A stretch of 64,000 bases of DNA from CAZEIW01 sp964512305 (GCA_964512305.1 CAZEIW010000043.1:43967-107966), one strand, 5' to 3'; shown: positions 40,371 through 51,034, counted from the first letter of the stretch. The notes: generated from the sequence alone by a model not told the origin. Numbers and translations are program-made.

Positions 40371-41540
40371 TCACCAGCCGCAGGGCGGCGGCGGGTGGCG
40401 CGGCAGCCGCCGCAGGTGGCGGTCTATCGCGTCGGCGAATGCCCGCGCCGACGGGTGACGGTCGGGCGGACGTTTTTCGAGCGCCTTGAGCACGATCGCG
40501 TCGAGCCCGCCGAGCAGCCACCGCGCATGGACGCGATCGCGCGCGAACTCGCTCGGTGCCGGCACGGGCGCCTCGGCGATCGCGCGCCGCAGCGCCTCGC
40601 GCGACGCGCGGCGGGGGCCGTAGGGGCGCTCGCCGCAAAGCAGTTCGTACAGCACCACCCCGAGCGCATGAACATCGGTCGCGGCGGTGGCTCCTTCGCC
40701 GCGAACTTGTTCCGGCGCCGCGTAGCGCAAGGTCAGTGCCGCCGGCAACTCGGGGCCGGCGCGGCGAACGGCGCGGGCGCGCGCCGCGTCCGCCCCGCGC
40801 TGCAGGATCGCGGCGACGCCGAAGTCCAGCAGCTTGACGTTTCCCCGCGTGTCGACCATCAGGTTCGACGGCTTGAGGTCCGCGTGGACGATGCCGCGGT
40901 CATGCAGGTACGCCACCGCCCGCAGCACGTCGACGAACAGGCGCAGGCGCCCGGGTATCGGCGCCGCGCAACGGCGGCAGTGGATGTCGATCGAAGCGCC
41001 GTCGACGTACTCGAGCGCGAGATACGGCAGCGCACGCCGTGAGCCGGCGCGCATCGACCTGCCTGCGCCGACCAGGCGCGCGATGTTCGGATGGTCCAGA
41101 CCGGCGAGGATCCGGCGCTCGCGCGTCAACGCGGCGCTGAGCCTGAAGTCGGTGCGAGGCAGCTTGAGCGCCACGCGCCGGACGGCCCCATCACCGCGGC
41201 GCCGTTCGGCGAGCCACACCTCCCCCATTCCTCCTGCGCCGAGAAGGCGTTCGAGCCGGTACGGCCCGATCCGCTCGTGCGGAGCCCCGGTGGGTGAAAT
41301 CGTGATCAGCTTGGGCAGTGTTTTCAGGAAGTCGCTCTCGCCGCCGGCCGCATCGTGCGCGAGCAGTTTCCCCAGGGCCGGCTTTAGGTCCTGGTCGACG
41401 CGCGGCAGCCGCGCCACCCAGCGCGCGCGCTGCTCCGGCTGCAGCTCGAGCGCATCATCGAGCAGGCGATTGAAGTGCGGCCAGCGATCGGCGGCGAACG
41501 GGCCGGCGCGCAGGGGCGGTCGGCAATCGGACACACTCAT
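40371..41540 (-). CDS. Serine/threonine protein kinase
   Basis: A 389-residue Hanks-type kinase. An N-terminal helical region of about 90 residues (FNRLLDDALELQPEQRARWV) is common before bacterial kinases of this type. The kinase domain starts with IGPYRLERLLGAGGMGEVWLAE (glycine loop), VALKLPR (ATP lysine), IVHADLKPSNLMV (catalytic loop), LLDFGVAAIL and YAAPEQV. The catalytic loop reads HAD instead of HRD. There is no membrane segment or sensor domain, so it is cytoplasmic. Targets unknown; no phosphatase gene is adjacent. Confidence 0.9.
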   Translation of the reverse strand: MSVSDCRPPLRAGPFAADRWPHFNRLLDDALELQPEQRARWVARLPRVDQDLKPALGKLLAHDAAGGESDFLKTLPKLITISPTGAPHERIGPYRLERLLGAGGMGEVWLAERRRGDGAVRRVALKLPRTDFRLSAALTRERRILAGLDHPNIARLVGAGRSMRAGSRRALPYLALEYVDGASIDIHCRRCAAPIPGRLRLFVDVLRAVAYLHDRGIVHADLKPSNLMVDTRGNVKLLDFGVAAILQRGADAARARAVRRAGPELPAALTLRYAAPEQVRGEGATAATDVHALGVVLYELLCGERPYGPRRASREALRRAIAEAPVPAPSEFARDRVHARWLLGGLDAIVLKALEKRPPDRHPSARAFADAIDRHLRRLPRHPPPPCGW

Positions 41541-41685
41541 CAGGAGCGGGTATCGGAAATCCGGCGCATGCAGTGTCCGGTGCCGACCACGGCAACGGGC
41601 AGCGCGCACGCGTCCAGCATCGCCGCGCGACGCGGGCGCCGCAAGCGGAATAGTCGGCTCCGCGCGGCTGGCCGGGAGCCGGCGA

Positions 41686-42393
41686 TTAGCGCAGGGGCAG
41701 TATCCGGACCGGCCCGCGCCGGCACTGCGTGCGGACGTCGCGGCCGCAGGCGGTCGGAGCCAGGTCGCGCGACAGGCAGACCCGCACCTCCTCGAGTTCC
41801 GGTCCGCGGCACCTGAGCGCAAGGTCGGCGGCTTCCAGGCGCGGGTTGGCCGCGACGAAGGCCTGCGCAATCCGCGCCGCGGAGAGGTCCTGCGGCGGCG
41901 CCCCGCCTTCGAACACCGGCGGGATCCGGATCGACCGGAACGCCCCAGCCGCGAGGTCGAAGTACGCTCGCGGCGCGAGCCCGCTGCAGGTGCCGTGCGT
42001 GCTCCATTCGTGGCGGATCAGCCGGCCGCTGGGCATGAGCGGCAGCGCGCGCTCGATCACGTCCGCCGGGAGCGGGCGGGCGGCGCCGCAATGCACCGGG
42101 AAACCGCCGCCGGCATACTGAGGCCACAGCCCATGCAGCACGAACGCGAACCGGCGCGCGCCGCATTCGGCGCGGTCGTCCGGGCGCGTTTCGCAATAGG
42201 CCGGCGACCAGGACAGCGTCAGCACGTAGTAGTCGAAGCGGCCGGGGGCCGCTCCCTCGACCGCGGCGGCTGCGCGACCGCAGACCGGCAGCGCGAACAG
42301 CAGCGCAGCGAGGGCAAGAAGCAGCGCGAGCGACGCCGGGGACCGCGCGGGCCGGGACCGCGCGCGCCACGGGCCCCGGAGATGCCGCGCCAC
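41686..42393 (-). CDS. Ribonuclease T2 family protein
   Basis: A 235-residue exported endoribonuclease. After a signal peptide (ASLALLLALAALLFALPVCG) come YVLTLSWSPAYCE, the first catalytic motif FVLHGLWPQY, and the second IRHEWSTHGTCSG; both active-site histidine regions are intact. RNase T2 enzymes cut single-stranded RNA without base preference and act in the periplasm, scavenging RNA. The GTG start gives a normal signal peptide. It is 14 bases downstream of the ferredoxin reductase gene. Confidence 0.92.
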   Translation of the reverse strand: MARHLRGPWRARSRPARSPASLALLLALAALLFALPVCGRAAAAVEGAAPGRFDYYVLTLSWSPAYCETRPDDRAECGARRFAFVLHGLWPQYAGGGFPVHCGAARPLPADVIERALPLMPSGRLIRHEWSTHGTCSGLAPRAYFDLAAGAFRSIRIPPVFEGGAPPQDLSAARIAQAFVAANPRLEAADLALRCRGPELEEVRVCLSRDLAPTACGRDVRTQCRRGPVRILPLR

Positions 42394-42407
42394 CCTGCCG
42401 CCGTGCG

Positions 42408-43511
42408 TCAGTCGTCGAAGACCGGCGTCTCGACCCCGAGCACCTTGTGCAGCTTGGGCGACGTGGTCGTGTACTGCAGGTGGATCGGCTTGTTCGGAAA
42501 CACGTAGCGTGCCGCGCCGAACGCCGCCAGCGCGGCTTCGTGGAAGCCCGAGAGGATCAGCTTCTTCTTGCCGGGGTAGGTGTTGATGTCGCCGACCGCG
42601 AAGATTCCCGGCACATTGGTTTCGAACTTCTCCGTGTCGACCACGACCTGCTTGCGTTCCAGATGCAACCCCCAGTGCGCGATCGGGCCGAGTTTCGGCG
42701 ACAGGCCGAAGAACACCAGAAGCGCGTCGAGCGGCACGACGCGGGTGACGCCATCGGCGCCCGTGACCTTCAGCGCGGAAAGGCGCCCGTCCCTTTCGTC
42801 GAAAGCCGAAACCTGGCCGATCAGCAGCTGCATCTGCAGCTGCTCGCACAGCTCCCGCATCTTCGCCACGCTGGCCGGGGCAGCGCGGAAGCCCTCTCGC
42901 CGATGGATCAGGATCACGCTGCCGGCCTGGTTCTGGCCTTCCTGCGCGAAGTTGAGCGCCCAGTCGAGGGCCGAATCGCCGCCGCCCGCGATCACGAGAT
43001 CGCGTCCGGCGAACTCGGCCGGGTTGCTGACCTTGTAGAACAGCTGGCTGCCGTCGAACTTCTCGATGCCCGGCACCCGGATCTTGCGCGACTCGAAAGC
43101 GCCGACGCCGGCCGCAACGAAGATCGCGCGCGCGACCAGGCGCGTGCCGCGCGACGTTTCCACCAGGAACCGGCCGTCATCCTGGCGCGCCACCCGGGCG
43201 ACGGTCTGCCCGAGGTGAAAGGTCGCCCCGAACGGCTTGATCTGCTGCAGCAGGGCGTCGGTCAGTTCACGTCCGGTGCAAACCGGCACCGCGGGAATGT
43301 CGTAGATCGGCTTGTCGGGGTAGAGCTCGACGCACTGGCCTCCGATGTGGGCGAGCGAATCGATCACGTGCGCCTTGATCTCGAGCAGCCCGAGCTCGAA
43401 GACCTGGAACAGCCCCACCGGGCCGGCGCCGACGATCACCGCATCGGTCTCGATCGGACCGCCGGCCTGCATCGCCGTGTCGATCACTTCCTGGTTCAAG
43501 CGAGCTTCCAT
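42408..43511 (-). CDS. Ferredoxin-NADP reductase, thioredoxin-reductase-like type
   Basis: A 367-residue flavoprotein: FAD motif VIVGAGPVGLFQVFELG (about residues 25-41), the section GGQCVELYPDKPIYDIPA, the NADP loop VIAGGGDSALDWAL, and GIFAVGDINTYPGKKKLI near the end. GGQC followed by V lacks the CxxC pair of thioredoxin reductase, which identifies the type 2 ferredoxin-NADP reductase. It balances NADPH and reduced ferredoxin. The ATG (MEARLNQEV) was chosen over one 21 codons upstream. Confidence 0.93.
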   Translation of the reverse strand: MEARLNQEVIDTAMQAGGPIETDAVIVGAGPVGLFQVFELGLLEIKAHVIDSLAHIGGQCVELYPDKPIYDIPAVPVCTGRELTDALLQQIKPFGATFHLGQTVARVARQDDGRFLVETSRGTRLVARAIFVAAGVGAFESRKIRVPGIEKFDGSQLFYKVSNPAEFAGRDLVIAGGGDSALDWALNFAQEGQNQAGSVILIHRREGFRAAPASVAKMRELCEQLQMQLLIGQVSAFDERDGRLSALKVTGADGVTRVVPLDALLVFFGLSPKLGPIAHWGLHLERKQVVVDTEKFETNVPGIFAVGDINTYPGKKKLILSGFHEAALAAFGAARYVFPNKPIHLQYTTTSPKLHKVLGVETPVFDD

Positions 43512-43685
43512 CGCACCGATCTTCCGCGTTCGATTCCGTATCGCCAACGGCGCGGTGAGCCGCCGATCCGGCAACGTTAAACCTCAGATTCTACGTGCGA
43601 TGGTGCGGTGCGGTCGCCCGCGACGGTAGTTGATTCGCACTTACCGCTAGCGGGGAAACGAATCACGGGGACATGTTGCACAGAA

Positions 43686-43721
43686 TTCTTGCGGCGCGCT
43701 GCCTTCTTGCGGCGCGCTGCC
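43686..43721. repeat. Perfect 18-bp tandem duplication
   Basis: TTCTTGCGGCGCGCTGCC occurs twice in direct succession (43686-43703 and 43704-43721), three bases past the stop codon of the Lrp-family gene. It looks like a recent slippage duplication in a 3' untranslated region. Confidence 0.95.
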
Positions 43722-43724
43722 GTC

Positions 43725-44186
43725 TCAGAGCGCGATGCGCGGATCGAACTTGGCGCGATGGATCGAAAAGAACGTGCGCACGTTGCGAACGTTGAGCGTC
43801 GCGGTCAGCGCACGGTGGACGAACGCGTGGTAAGAGGCCATGTCGGCGACGTGCACGATCAACACGAAGTCCGGGCCAGGCGACACGCGATAGCACTGCT
43901 GGACCACGCCTTCTTGGGCGACACGCTGCTCGAACTCGGCCAGTGCTTCAGCGGACTGGCGGTCGAGCATGACTTCGACGACCGCGGTGATCCCCGCTCC
44001 GAGCGCTTCCGGCGAGAGGATCGCAACCTGCCGTTCGATCACGCCCGATTCGATCAGCCGCCGGACCCGGCGCAGGCAGGTCGGCGGCGAAACGTGAACT
44101 TCCAGCGCCAGTTGCTGGTTCGTGCGGGAGCAATCGGCCTGCAGCTCGTCCAAGATCCGCCGATCGATGGTGTCCAGTGGTTCCAT
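43725..44186 (-). CDS. Lrp/AsnC-family transcriptional regulator
   Basis: A 153-residue regulator. The N-terminal helix-turn-helix is LDTIDRRILDELQADCSRTNQQLALEVHVSPPTCLRRVRRL (listed in part: DRRILDELQAD and SPPTCLRRVRRL). The C-terminal RAM domain includes VVQQCYRVSPGPDFVLIVHVADM. Lrp proteins sense amino acids. It is divergent from glmS with about 140 bases between, so glmS or itself may be a target; that is inference. Confidence 0.92.
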   Translation of the reverse strand: MEPLDTIDRRILDELQADCSRTNQQLALEVHVSPPTCLRRVRRLIESGVIERQVAILSPEALGAGITAVVEVMLDRQSAEALAEFEQRVAQEGVVQQCYRVSPGPDFVLIVHVADMASYHAFVHRALTATLNVRNVRTFFSIHRAKFDPRIAL

Positions 44187-44323
44187 ATTTCTTATATATT
44201 TGAAAGATTATTGCGAATCCTACCACGGCATTCTGTTTATTTCATGTGAGTAGACTTTTCGCAAGCCTATTTCTAACCACCGAACCTATGCTCGCCGGAC
44301 TTTCAATCGGTCCTGGAGGGGTT

Positions 44324-46162
<1,839 letters not shown>

Positions 46163-46227
46163 TCCCCGAGATGCTCCGCGATCCGCCGCGGTGAACGCAA
46201 GGGACTGTTGCGCCGGGGCGCCGCTAA

Positions 46228-46701
46228 TTAGCTGTTCGAAAGATTCATTCCGGCAAGTTGGGCAAGCGGCGACAACAGGGTGTCGAGCTGCTCGGCGGTC
46301 ATCGACTGCGTCGCTTCCTGCGCAAGGGGCTCGATGGAATCCAATGCGTACTTGAACAGTCGTCGGCCAGCATCGGTTAGCGCCGCGAAGCCAACTCTTG
46401 CGTCCCTCGGATCCGGTTTCCGTGACACCAAACCGAGCTTTTCAAGCGGCAGCAAAGTTCGAGTAACGCCGGACGCAGTCATTCCCAGTCGTTCCGCTAG
46501 GTCGATTCGCCGTAGTTTTGCCCCGGCGGCGCGGTCCAGGTAGTAGAGAATTGTGAAGTCGACAAAGCTCAATCCGTGCAAACTGGAGAGTGAGTTATCC
46601 AATCGACGCGTCAGTGTGGCATGCGCTCTCGAAAGCCTTAGGCAGAATTCGAGGCTTGCGCCAGGCGCGCCCGACGTAAGAGCCTTCTGGTTCTTAGCCA
46701 T
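46228..46701 (-). CDS. MarR-family transcriptional regulator
   Basis: A 157-residue winged-helix regulator. Helix-turn-helix and wing: LRRIDLAERLGMTASGVTRTLLPLEKLGLVSR (in part), then PDPRDARVGFAALTDAGRRLF, the typical MarR basic wing. The C-terminus is a dimerisation helix pair. The signal it senses is unknown. Base use is less GC-rich and codon choice less biased than in neighbours, suggesting acquired DNA. Its start overlaps the end of an ATPase remnant. Confidence 0.88.
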   Translation of the reverse strand: MAKNQKALTSGAPGASLEFCLRLSRAHATLTRRLDNSLSSLHGLSFVDFTILYYLDRAAGAKLRRIDLAERLGMTASGVTRTLLPLEKLGLVSRKPDPRDARVGFAALTDAGRRLFKYALDSIEPLAQEATQSMTAEQLDTLLSPLAQLAGMNLSNS

Positions 46702-46813
46702 TGTCGCTGGCAATTCGAATCGCGCCCTTGTCGGACGCCAGTTTTCTGGCGTAAATCGACTTTCCTACAGCGGTTGGGCCGTCGATCGGGTATGCAGTCC
46801 GAAATGTGGGCAT
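46694..46813 (-). pseudogene. Remnant of a P-loop ATPase/kinase gene (N-terminal piece only)
   Basis: A 39-codon frame beginning MPTFRTAYPIDGPTAVGKSI contains a good Walker A motif (GPTAVGKS) followed by YARKLASDKGAIRIASDN. This is the pattern of small AAA-type kinases that start with a P-loop, then a helix, then a strand (usually GAxRFSxDEW). It then hits a stop where the rest of the protein, over 100 residues, should follow. The MarR gene begins at that point. The most likely history is a deletion or insertion that joined the MarR gene to the broken ATPase. Confidence 0.55.
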
Positions 46814-47369
46814 GGGTGGTTGCTTGATAAATGCTTGAGTCGTCAAGTATACAGCAACCGGCAACCTCGCCGAGCAATGCCGACAGCGAAATGGGGCGGC
46901 CCGCGCGCCGTTCGACCCGGAGCAATCCGATAGTCCGCGCGCCACCGGAAGCGTCACCGGCGCGGCCGTGGCTTCGACGTGCGCCTCGAGCGCCGCAAGC
47001 TGTTGTTCGAGCTGCCGGACCTCGACGACCTGCCGTTGCATCTCGCGCAGCTGCCGGGCCAGTGCAGTGCGGTGGCGTGATACGTAAGTTATTTCCTTCA
47101 GCATCGCACCGCCGGCCCCGACGGAAAGACGGACACCTGCCCGCCGTTGCTGGTCACGATTGATCCGCGTGGCGTGGCGCACCCCTCCATTCCGCCGTTT
47201 GGACTAGCCCTTGCAACCGCACGATGATGGCACGCGCGATCGCCGCGGATGGTTCTATGCTTCGCCATATTCGAGGTCGGGAGTCGCCGGCAGCGGAATC
47301 CACGAATCGGATTTGGGCGAAATCCTCGATTGCGAATGACGCCGATTTGTCGATTTGGGAAGATCGAAA
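46814..47369. other. Low-information region between the ATPase remnant and the PA2779-like gene
   Basis: About 550 bases with no supportable gene. A minus-strand open frame continuing upstream of the ATPase remnant contains a heptad-like stretch (RQLREMQRQVVEVRQLEQQL) that could be the remains of a coiled-coil gene, but it has no proper start context and no recognised family. GC content is lower than in the flanks. This looks like degraded accessory DNA. Confidence 0.45.
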
Positions 47370-47741
47370 ATGAAGAAGACTGCCTATCGGACGCTGGGTG
47401 TCGCCGCCCTGACCATGACCCTGGGGCTGCAGCCGCCCGCGATTCATGCCGAAATTGTCACGACCGGCCAGCTCACCGCACAGCACGTGACGGACGTGGA
47501 AAGAGCCACGATCCAGTCGTTCCTCGACCGCGCGAACGTTCGGCACAAGATCCAGGCGATGGGGATTGATGGTCTGCTGGCACGCGACCGCGTTGCCGCC
47601 TTGAGTGACGAAGAAGTTCATGTCCTGGCGGCGCGGATCGACTCACTGCCGACCGGCGGAAACTTCGCCAACTTCACCAACGACCAGCTGATCATCGTTC
47701 TGCTCATTGCAATTCTGGTGGCGGTGGTGGTTTCCGCCTGA
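47370..47741 (+). CDS. PA2779-like small membrane protein
   Basis: A 123-residue protein with a signal peptide (LGVAALTMTLGLQPPAIHA) and a helical middle (TIQSFLDRANVRHKIQAMG). A C-terminal membrane helix follows (QLIIVLLIAILVAVVVS). Order and composition match the PA2779 family, which always precedes a PA2778-type peptidase gene, as here. Function unknown; probably an inner-membrane partner of that peptidase. GGGAAG eight bases before the ATG supports the start. Confidence 0.85.
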   Translation: MKKTAYRTLGVAALTMTLGLQPPAIHAEIVTTGQLTAQHVTDVERATIQSFLDRANVRHKIQAMGIDGLLARDRVAALSDEEVHVLAARIDSLPTGGNFANFTNDQLIIVLLIAILVAVVVSA

Positions 47742-47820
47742 ACCAGGCTTGCGCGCGACCGGCGCCCGGACACCGGAAGGTGGACGCTGTCCGGTCCGGA
47801 TCGCGAAAGGCGGGTCGAAG

Positions 47821-48798
47821 GTGAGTGATGGCGGTGGACGCCGTCCACGATTCGTCACGGCCTGGCTTCGGCATAGCTGGTGGACCGTGGTGGCGGGCCT
47901 ATCGCTCGCCGGCTGCAGCACCTTTTCTTCAATCGATCGTCTCCCTCCTCTTCCTGCCGGGCTCCCAAGCCGCGCAGAGCTGAAGGAAGTTCCCTTCTTC
48001 CCGCAGGATGAGTACCAATGCGGGCCGGCGGCGCTTGCCACGGCGCTGTCGTTCGCCGGGATCCCCCGGTCGCCTCAAGACCTCACCGCGCAGGTGTATC
48101 TGCCTGAGCGCAACGGATCGTTGCAGGCGGAGATGATGGCCGCGACCAGGCGGGCAGGCTTGCTTCCCTATCGCCTGCAACCCGATCTTGGTGCCGTCCT
48201 GCAGGAGGTTGCCGGTGGACACCCGGTCATCGTTCTACAGAACCTGCGCTTTGAATATCTGCCCAAATGGCACTACGCCGTCGTGGTCGGGTTCGACCTG
48301 GAGTCGCATGACGCGATCTTGCGTTCGGGCAGGGAACCGCGGCTCGTGGAAGGTCTGCGGGACTTCGAGAGCTCATGGTCGAAGGCCGGTCATTGGGCGT
48401 TCACGGTCGTGCCCCCGGGCCAGTTGCCCGTGACCGCCCGCGAGGAGAACTTCGTCTCCGCGACAGCGGATCTGGAGCGCGTGTCGCCGCAGGGCGCGCG
48501 AGAAGCTTATCTCGCGGCGCTTGCGAAGTGGCCCCGCGACCTCGTGGCGCGCATCGGACTTGGCAACGTCGCCTACGGCTCGCATCGGTTGCCGGAGGCC
48601 GAGGCGGAGTACCGCCGGGCGGCGCAGGAACATGCCGACTCGGCGGATGCCTGGAACAATCTGGCCCAAGTGCTGCATGAGCTTGACCGTGACGCTGATG
48701 CGCTCGCCGCGGCGCAGCGCGCGGTTGCGATAGGCGGTACCCGTCAGCAGACCTATCGCTCTACCCTCCAGTCGATTCAGTCGAGCGGTCCGCGATAG
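47821..48798 (+). CDS. PA2778-like C39-type cysteine peptidase with TPR repeats, lipoprotein
   Basis: A 325-residue protein with a lipobox (LSLAGCSTF, Cys near residue 31), a C39 peptidase-like domain and C-terminal TPR repeats. EYQCGPAALATALSFAG carries the catalytic Cys, and LPKWHYAVVVGFDLE the catalytic His. The repeats include DLVARIGLGNVAYGSHRLPEAEAEYRRAA and DSADAWNNLAQVLHELDRDADAL. It follows the PA2779-like gene by 79 bases, the usual pairing. Substrate unknown. The GTG was chosen to keep a normal lipoprotein signal. Confidence 0.85.
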   Translation: MSDGGGRRPRFVTAWLRHSWWTVVAGLSLAGCSTFSSIDRLPPLPAGLPSRAELKEVPFFPQDEYQCGPAALATALSFAGIPRSPQDLTAQVYLPERNGSLQAEMMAATRRAGLLPYRLQPDLGAVLQEVAGGHPVIVLQNLRFEYLPKWHYAVVVGFDLESHDAILRSGREPRLVEGLRDFESSWSKAGHWAFTVVPPGQLPVTAREENFVSATADLERVSPQGAREAYLAALAKWPRDLVARIGLGNVAYGSHRLPEAEAEYRRAAQEHADSADAWNNLAQVLHELDRDADALAAAQRAVAIGGTRQQTYRSTLQSIQSSGPR

Positions 48799-49003
48799 CG
48801 GCAACGTACGAACCCTGAGACGCTCGGCGCCGCCGCTCGGGCGGCCGACTCGCAGTCTTTGCACCGCAAGGCGCTGCGACAAGTCAATCGACGAGGCTCG
48901 ACCAGCTGTCAGCCAGGATGATGATTATTCGTCTATACAGCCGGCTTCCGGGACCGTAGGGTGTCGATTCGGTCAAGGCCGCATATCACTTGGGAGGCAG
49001 ACG

Positions 49004-50296
49004 ATGCCGACACTCCCATTCCACCGGTGCGACGGGCGTCCGCCGGGCATCTTCAGTGACGGCCTGCGCGCGCCGCAGGCGACCGGGACACTGACGGAAA
49101 CCGCCTCTTCGGCCCCGACGGCCTCCTGCCTGCTGCTGCTGGCGCTGCTGTTCGCCCTGCCGTCCGCGCACGCGCAGAAGACCCCGGACTTTCTCTGCGT
49201 GGCGCGCACGGCCACCGCAAAGGCGCCGCCGCGATCGATGCCGATGCCGATCCGGCGCGAGCATGGCGACGATGACGACAACGATGATCGCAATAACGAA
49301 GGTCGCGGAACGACGCGCAACGGCCTTTCGCTGCAACAGCCGGCGCGCGGCAGCCTGAATTTCGCCGCCGTCTGTCCCACCGACCAGGTGCCGCGCGCCA
49401 ACCGTCCGATCTACCACGGCCCGAAAGGCAACCCGCTGTTCGCGTCGGACCCCGAGAACGCGATCTTCCAGGCGGCTGATCGCCGGCAGTTCATTCGCGA
49501 GCACGTCCTGCCGTTCGACCAGGTCTATGGCGCCGAGGGGCGTGGCAATCCGCCGCCACCGCCGCCGAATTCGGGGTGCGACGGCACGTTCTGGTACGGG
49601 GAGTGCTTCTACTACGGCTCAGCAGGCTTCACGCGCGTGGCCGACGGCGCGGGCATGACGCAGTCGATCGAGCGGCCGGTCTACGTCAACATCGCCGGCC
49701 CGACAAACGCCGGCCACTCGCTCAACGAGATCGCGCTGATGGACGGGCTGGGCATCAACAACGTGGTCGAGTTGGGATGGTTCGTCTCCACCGATGTCTA
49801 CGGCGACCCCGACCCGCACATCTTCGTCTATCACTGGATCGGTGCCCAGGAGACGTGCTACGACGACTGCGGCTGGCAGCAGGTGAGCGGCACCTACTAT
49901 CCGGGGCAGAACATCGGCGCATCCGTCGGCAAGCAGGTCTACGTCGGATACGTGTACTACCAGGGAAATTGGTGGGCGTGGTTCGACGACCAGTGGATGG
50001 GCTACTTCCCGGGCTCCATCTGGAACGGCGCATTCGCGAAGACCGCGCGCATCCAGTGGTTCGGCGAAGTCGCCTCGCTCAACGGCATTCCGCCGCAGAC
50101 GCAGATGGGCAGCGGCCAGTTCCCGTCCTCGCCGGCATCGGCCTCGATGAGCACGCTGTGCGACGTCGATGCCGTCGCCTGGGTATGCTGGTATCGCGAC
50201 CAGCAGGTGCTGGCGTCGACGCCGCCCAACCCCGTGGACTACGACATTCAGCACACCGGCTTCGGTGCCGTCAGGTACGGCGGTCCGGGACAGTGA
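49004..50296 (+). CDS. Secreted neprosin-like (DUF239) protein
   Basis: A 430-residue exported protein; the signal core is CLLLLALLFALPSAHAQ, preceded by an unusually long N-terminal region of about 40 residues. The mature N-terminus has an Asp/Asn-rich stretch (GDDDDNDDRNNEG) and a proline run. The C-terminal 220 residues match the neprosin domain: NNVVELGWFVS, PHIFVYHWIG, GTYYPGQNIGASVGKQ, WWAWFDDQWMGYFPGSIW, and IQWFGEVAS...TQMGSGQF. The glutamates in VELGW and FGEVA correspond to the two catalytic glutamates of plant neprosin. A glutamic prolyl endopeptidase activity is therefore plausible. GGGAGG precedes the ATG. Confidence 0.85.
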   Translation: MPTLPFHRCDGRPPGIFSDGLRAPQATGTLTETASSAPTASCLLLLALLFALPSAHAQKTPDFLCVARTATAKAPPRSMPMPIRREHGDDDDNDDRNNEGRGTTRNGLSLQQPARGSLNFAAVCPTDQVPRANRPIYHGPKGNPLFASDPENAIFQAADRRQFIREHVLPFDQVYGAEGRGNPPPPPPNSGCDGTFWYGECFYYGSAGFTRVADGAGMTQSIERPVYVNIAGPTNAGHSLNEIALMDGLGINNVVELGWFVSTDVYGDPDPHIFVYHWIGAQETCYDDCGWQQVSGTYYPGQNIGASVGKQVYVGYVYYQGNWWAWFDDQWMGYFPGSIWNGAFAKTARIQWFGEVASLNGIPPQTQMGSGQFPSSPASASMSTLCDVDAVAWVCWYRDQQVLASTPPNPVDYDIQHTGFGAVRYGGPGQ

Positions 50297-50313
50297 CAGC
50301 CCACGGCCAGGCG

Positions 50314-50335
50314 ACGGCCGCGAGGGCCGTTTCTT
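50314..50335 (+). terminator. Possible terminator after the neprosin-like gene
   Basis: A short stem (ACGGCC at 50314-50319 with GGCCGT at 50325-50330, five-base loop) is followed by TTCTT. It lies 18 bases after the stop codon. The stem is only six base pairs. Confidence 0.45.
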
Positions 50336-50338
50336 GGG

Positions 50339-51025
50339 TTATTTCCGAGCGGAGTCGAGGGGATTCTCGGAGCCGCCGCTGACCGCCGAGTCTCGCTTCG
50401 GTCGACGGACGGCTCGCACCTTTCCGCTGCTTCCGCCCCCGCAGAAGAAGCGGTCGCCGCCATCGGACTCCATCCCCGACACCCATTGTCCGAGCGGCAT
50501 CTCGACTTTCTCCAGGACTTTCCCCGTTCGAGGATCGACACGCCGCAAATCGCTTTCCTCACCCTCCCCGGTGCCGTGCCAGAGTTCCCCGTCAACCCAG
50601 CTGACCCCGGTGACGAAGCGGTTGGACTCGATCGTGCGAAGGATCGCCCCGGTTTCGGGGTCGACTTGATGGATCTTCCGGTCCCGATACTGCCCCACCC
50701 AGAGCGTCCCTTCGGCCCACGCGAGGCCCGAGTCGCCGCCGCCCCCGGGGGCCGGGATCGTAGCGAGCACCCGGCCGGTCTTCGGATCGATCTTCTGGAT
50801 GCGATCCTCGGCGATCTGAAACAGATGCTGGCCGTCGAAGGCCGTCCCCGCATGCCCGGCGACATCGATCGAGCGCACGATCTTCCCGCTGGCAGGATCG
50901 AAGGCGTTCAGCTTGTCTCCCGACGCAAACCAGACGTGCTGGCCGTCGAACGTCACCCCATGCACATGGTCGACGCCGGGGAAAGGCCCGTACTCGCGGA
51001 GGATTTCGGCCGCTGATCGCTTCAT
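50339..51025 (-). CDS. Beta-propeller (NHL/Vgb-like) protein
   Basis: A 228-residue cytosolic protein made of repeated propeller strands: GVTFDGQHVWFASGDKLNAFDPASGKI, GTAFDGQHLFQIAEDRIQKIDPKTGRV, and LAWAEGTLWVGQYRDRKIHQVDPETGAI all share the pattern xxxDGxxLWxxxxxxxxxxxDPxTGxI. This resembles the SMP-30/glutaminyl cyclase-like and Vgb families. No catalytic residues can be assigned. It lies nine bases downstream of the HTH gene and is probably co-transcribed with it. Confidence 0.75.
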   Translation of the reverse strand: MKRSAAEILREYGPFPGVDHVHGVTFDGQHVWFASGDKLNAFDPASGKIVRSIDVAGHAGTAFDGQHLFQIAEDRIQKIDPKTGRVLATIPAPGGGGDSGLAWAEGTLWVGQYRDRKIHQVDPETGAILRTIESNRFVTGVSWVDGELWHGTGEGEESDLRRVDPRTGKVLEKVEMPLGQWVSGMESDGGDRFFCGGGSSGKVRAVRRPKRDSAVSGGSENPLDSARK

Positions 51026-51034
51026 GGTTCCATC

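Noticed and set aside
47154..47621. A 155-codon minus-strand frame opposite the PA2779-like gene
   Set aside because: It overlaps a gene with a good start and signal peptide and has no recognised features.
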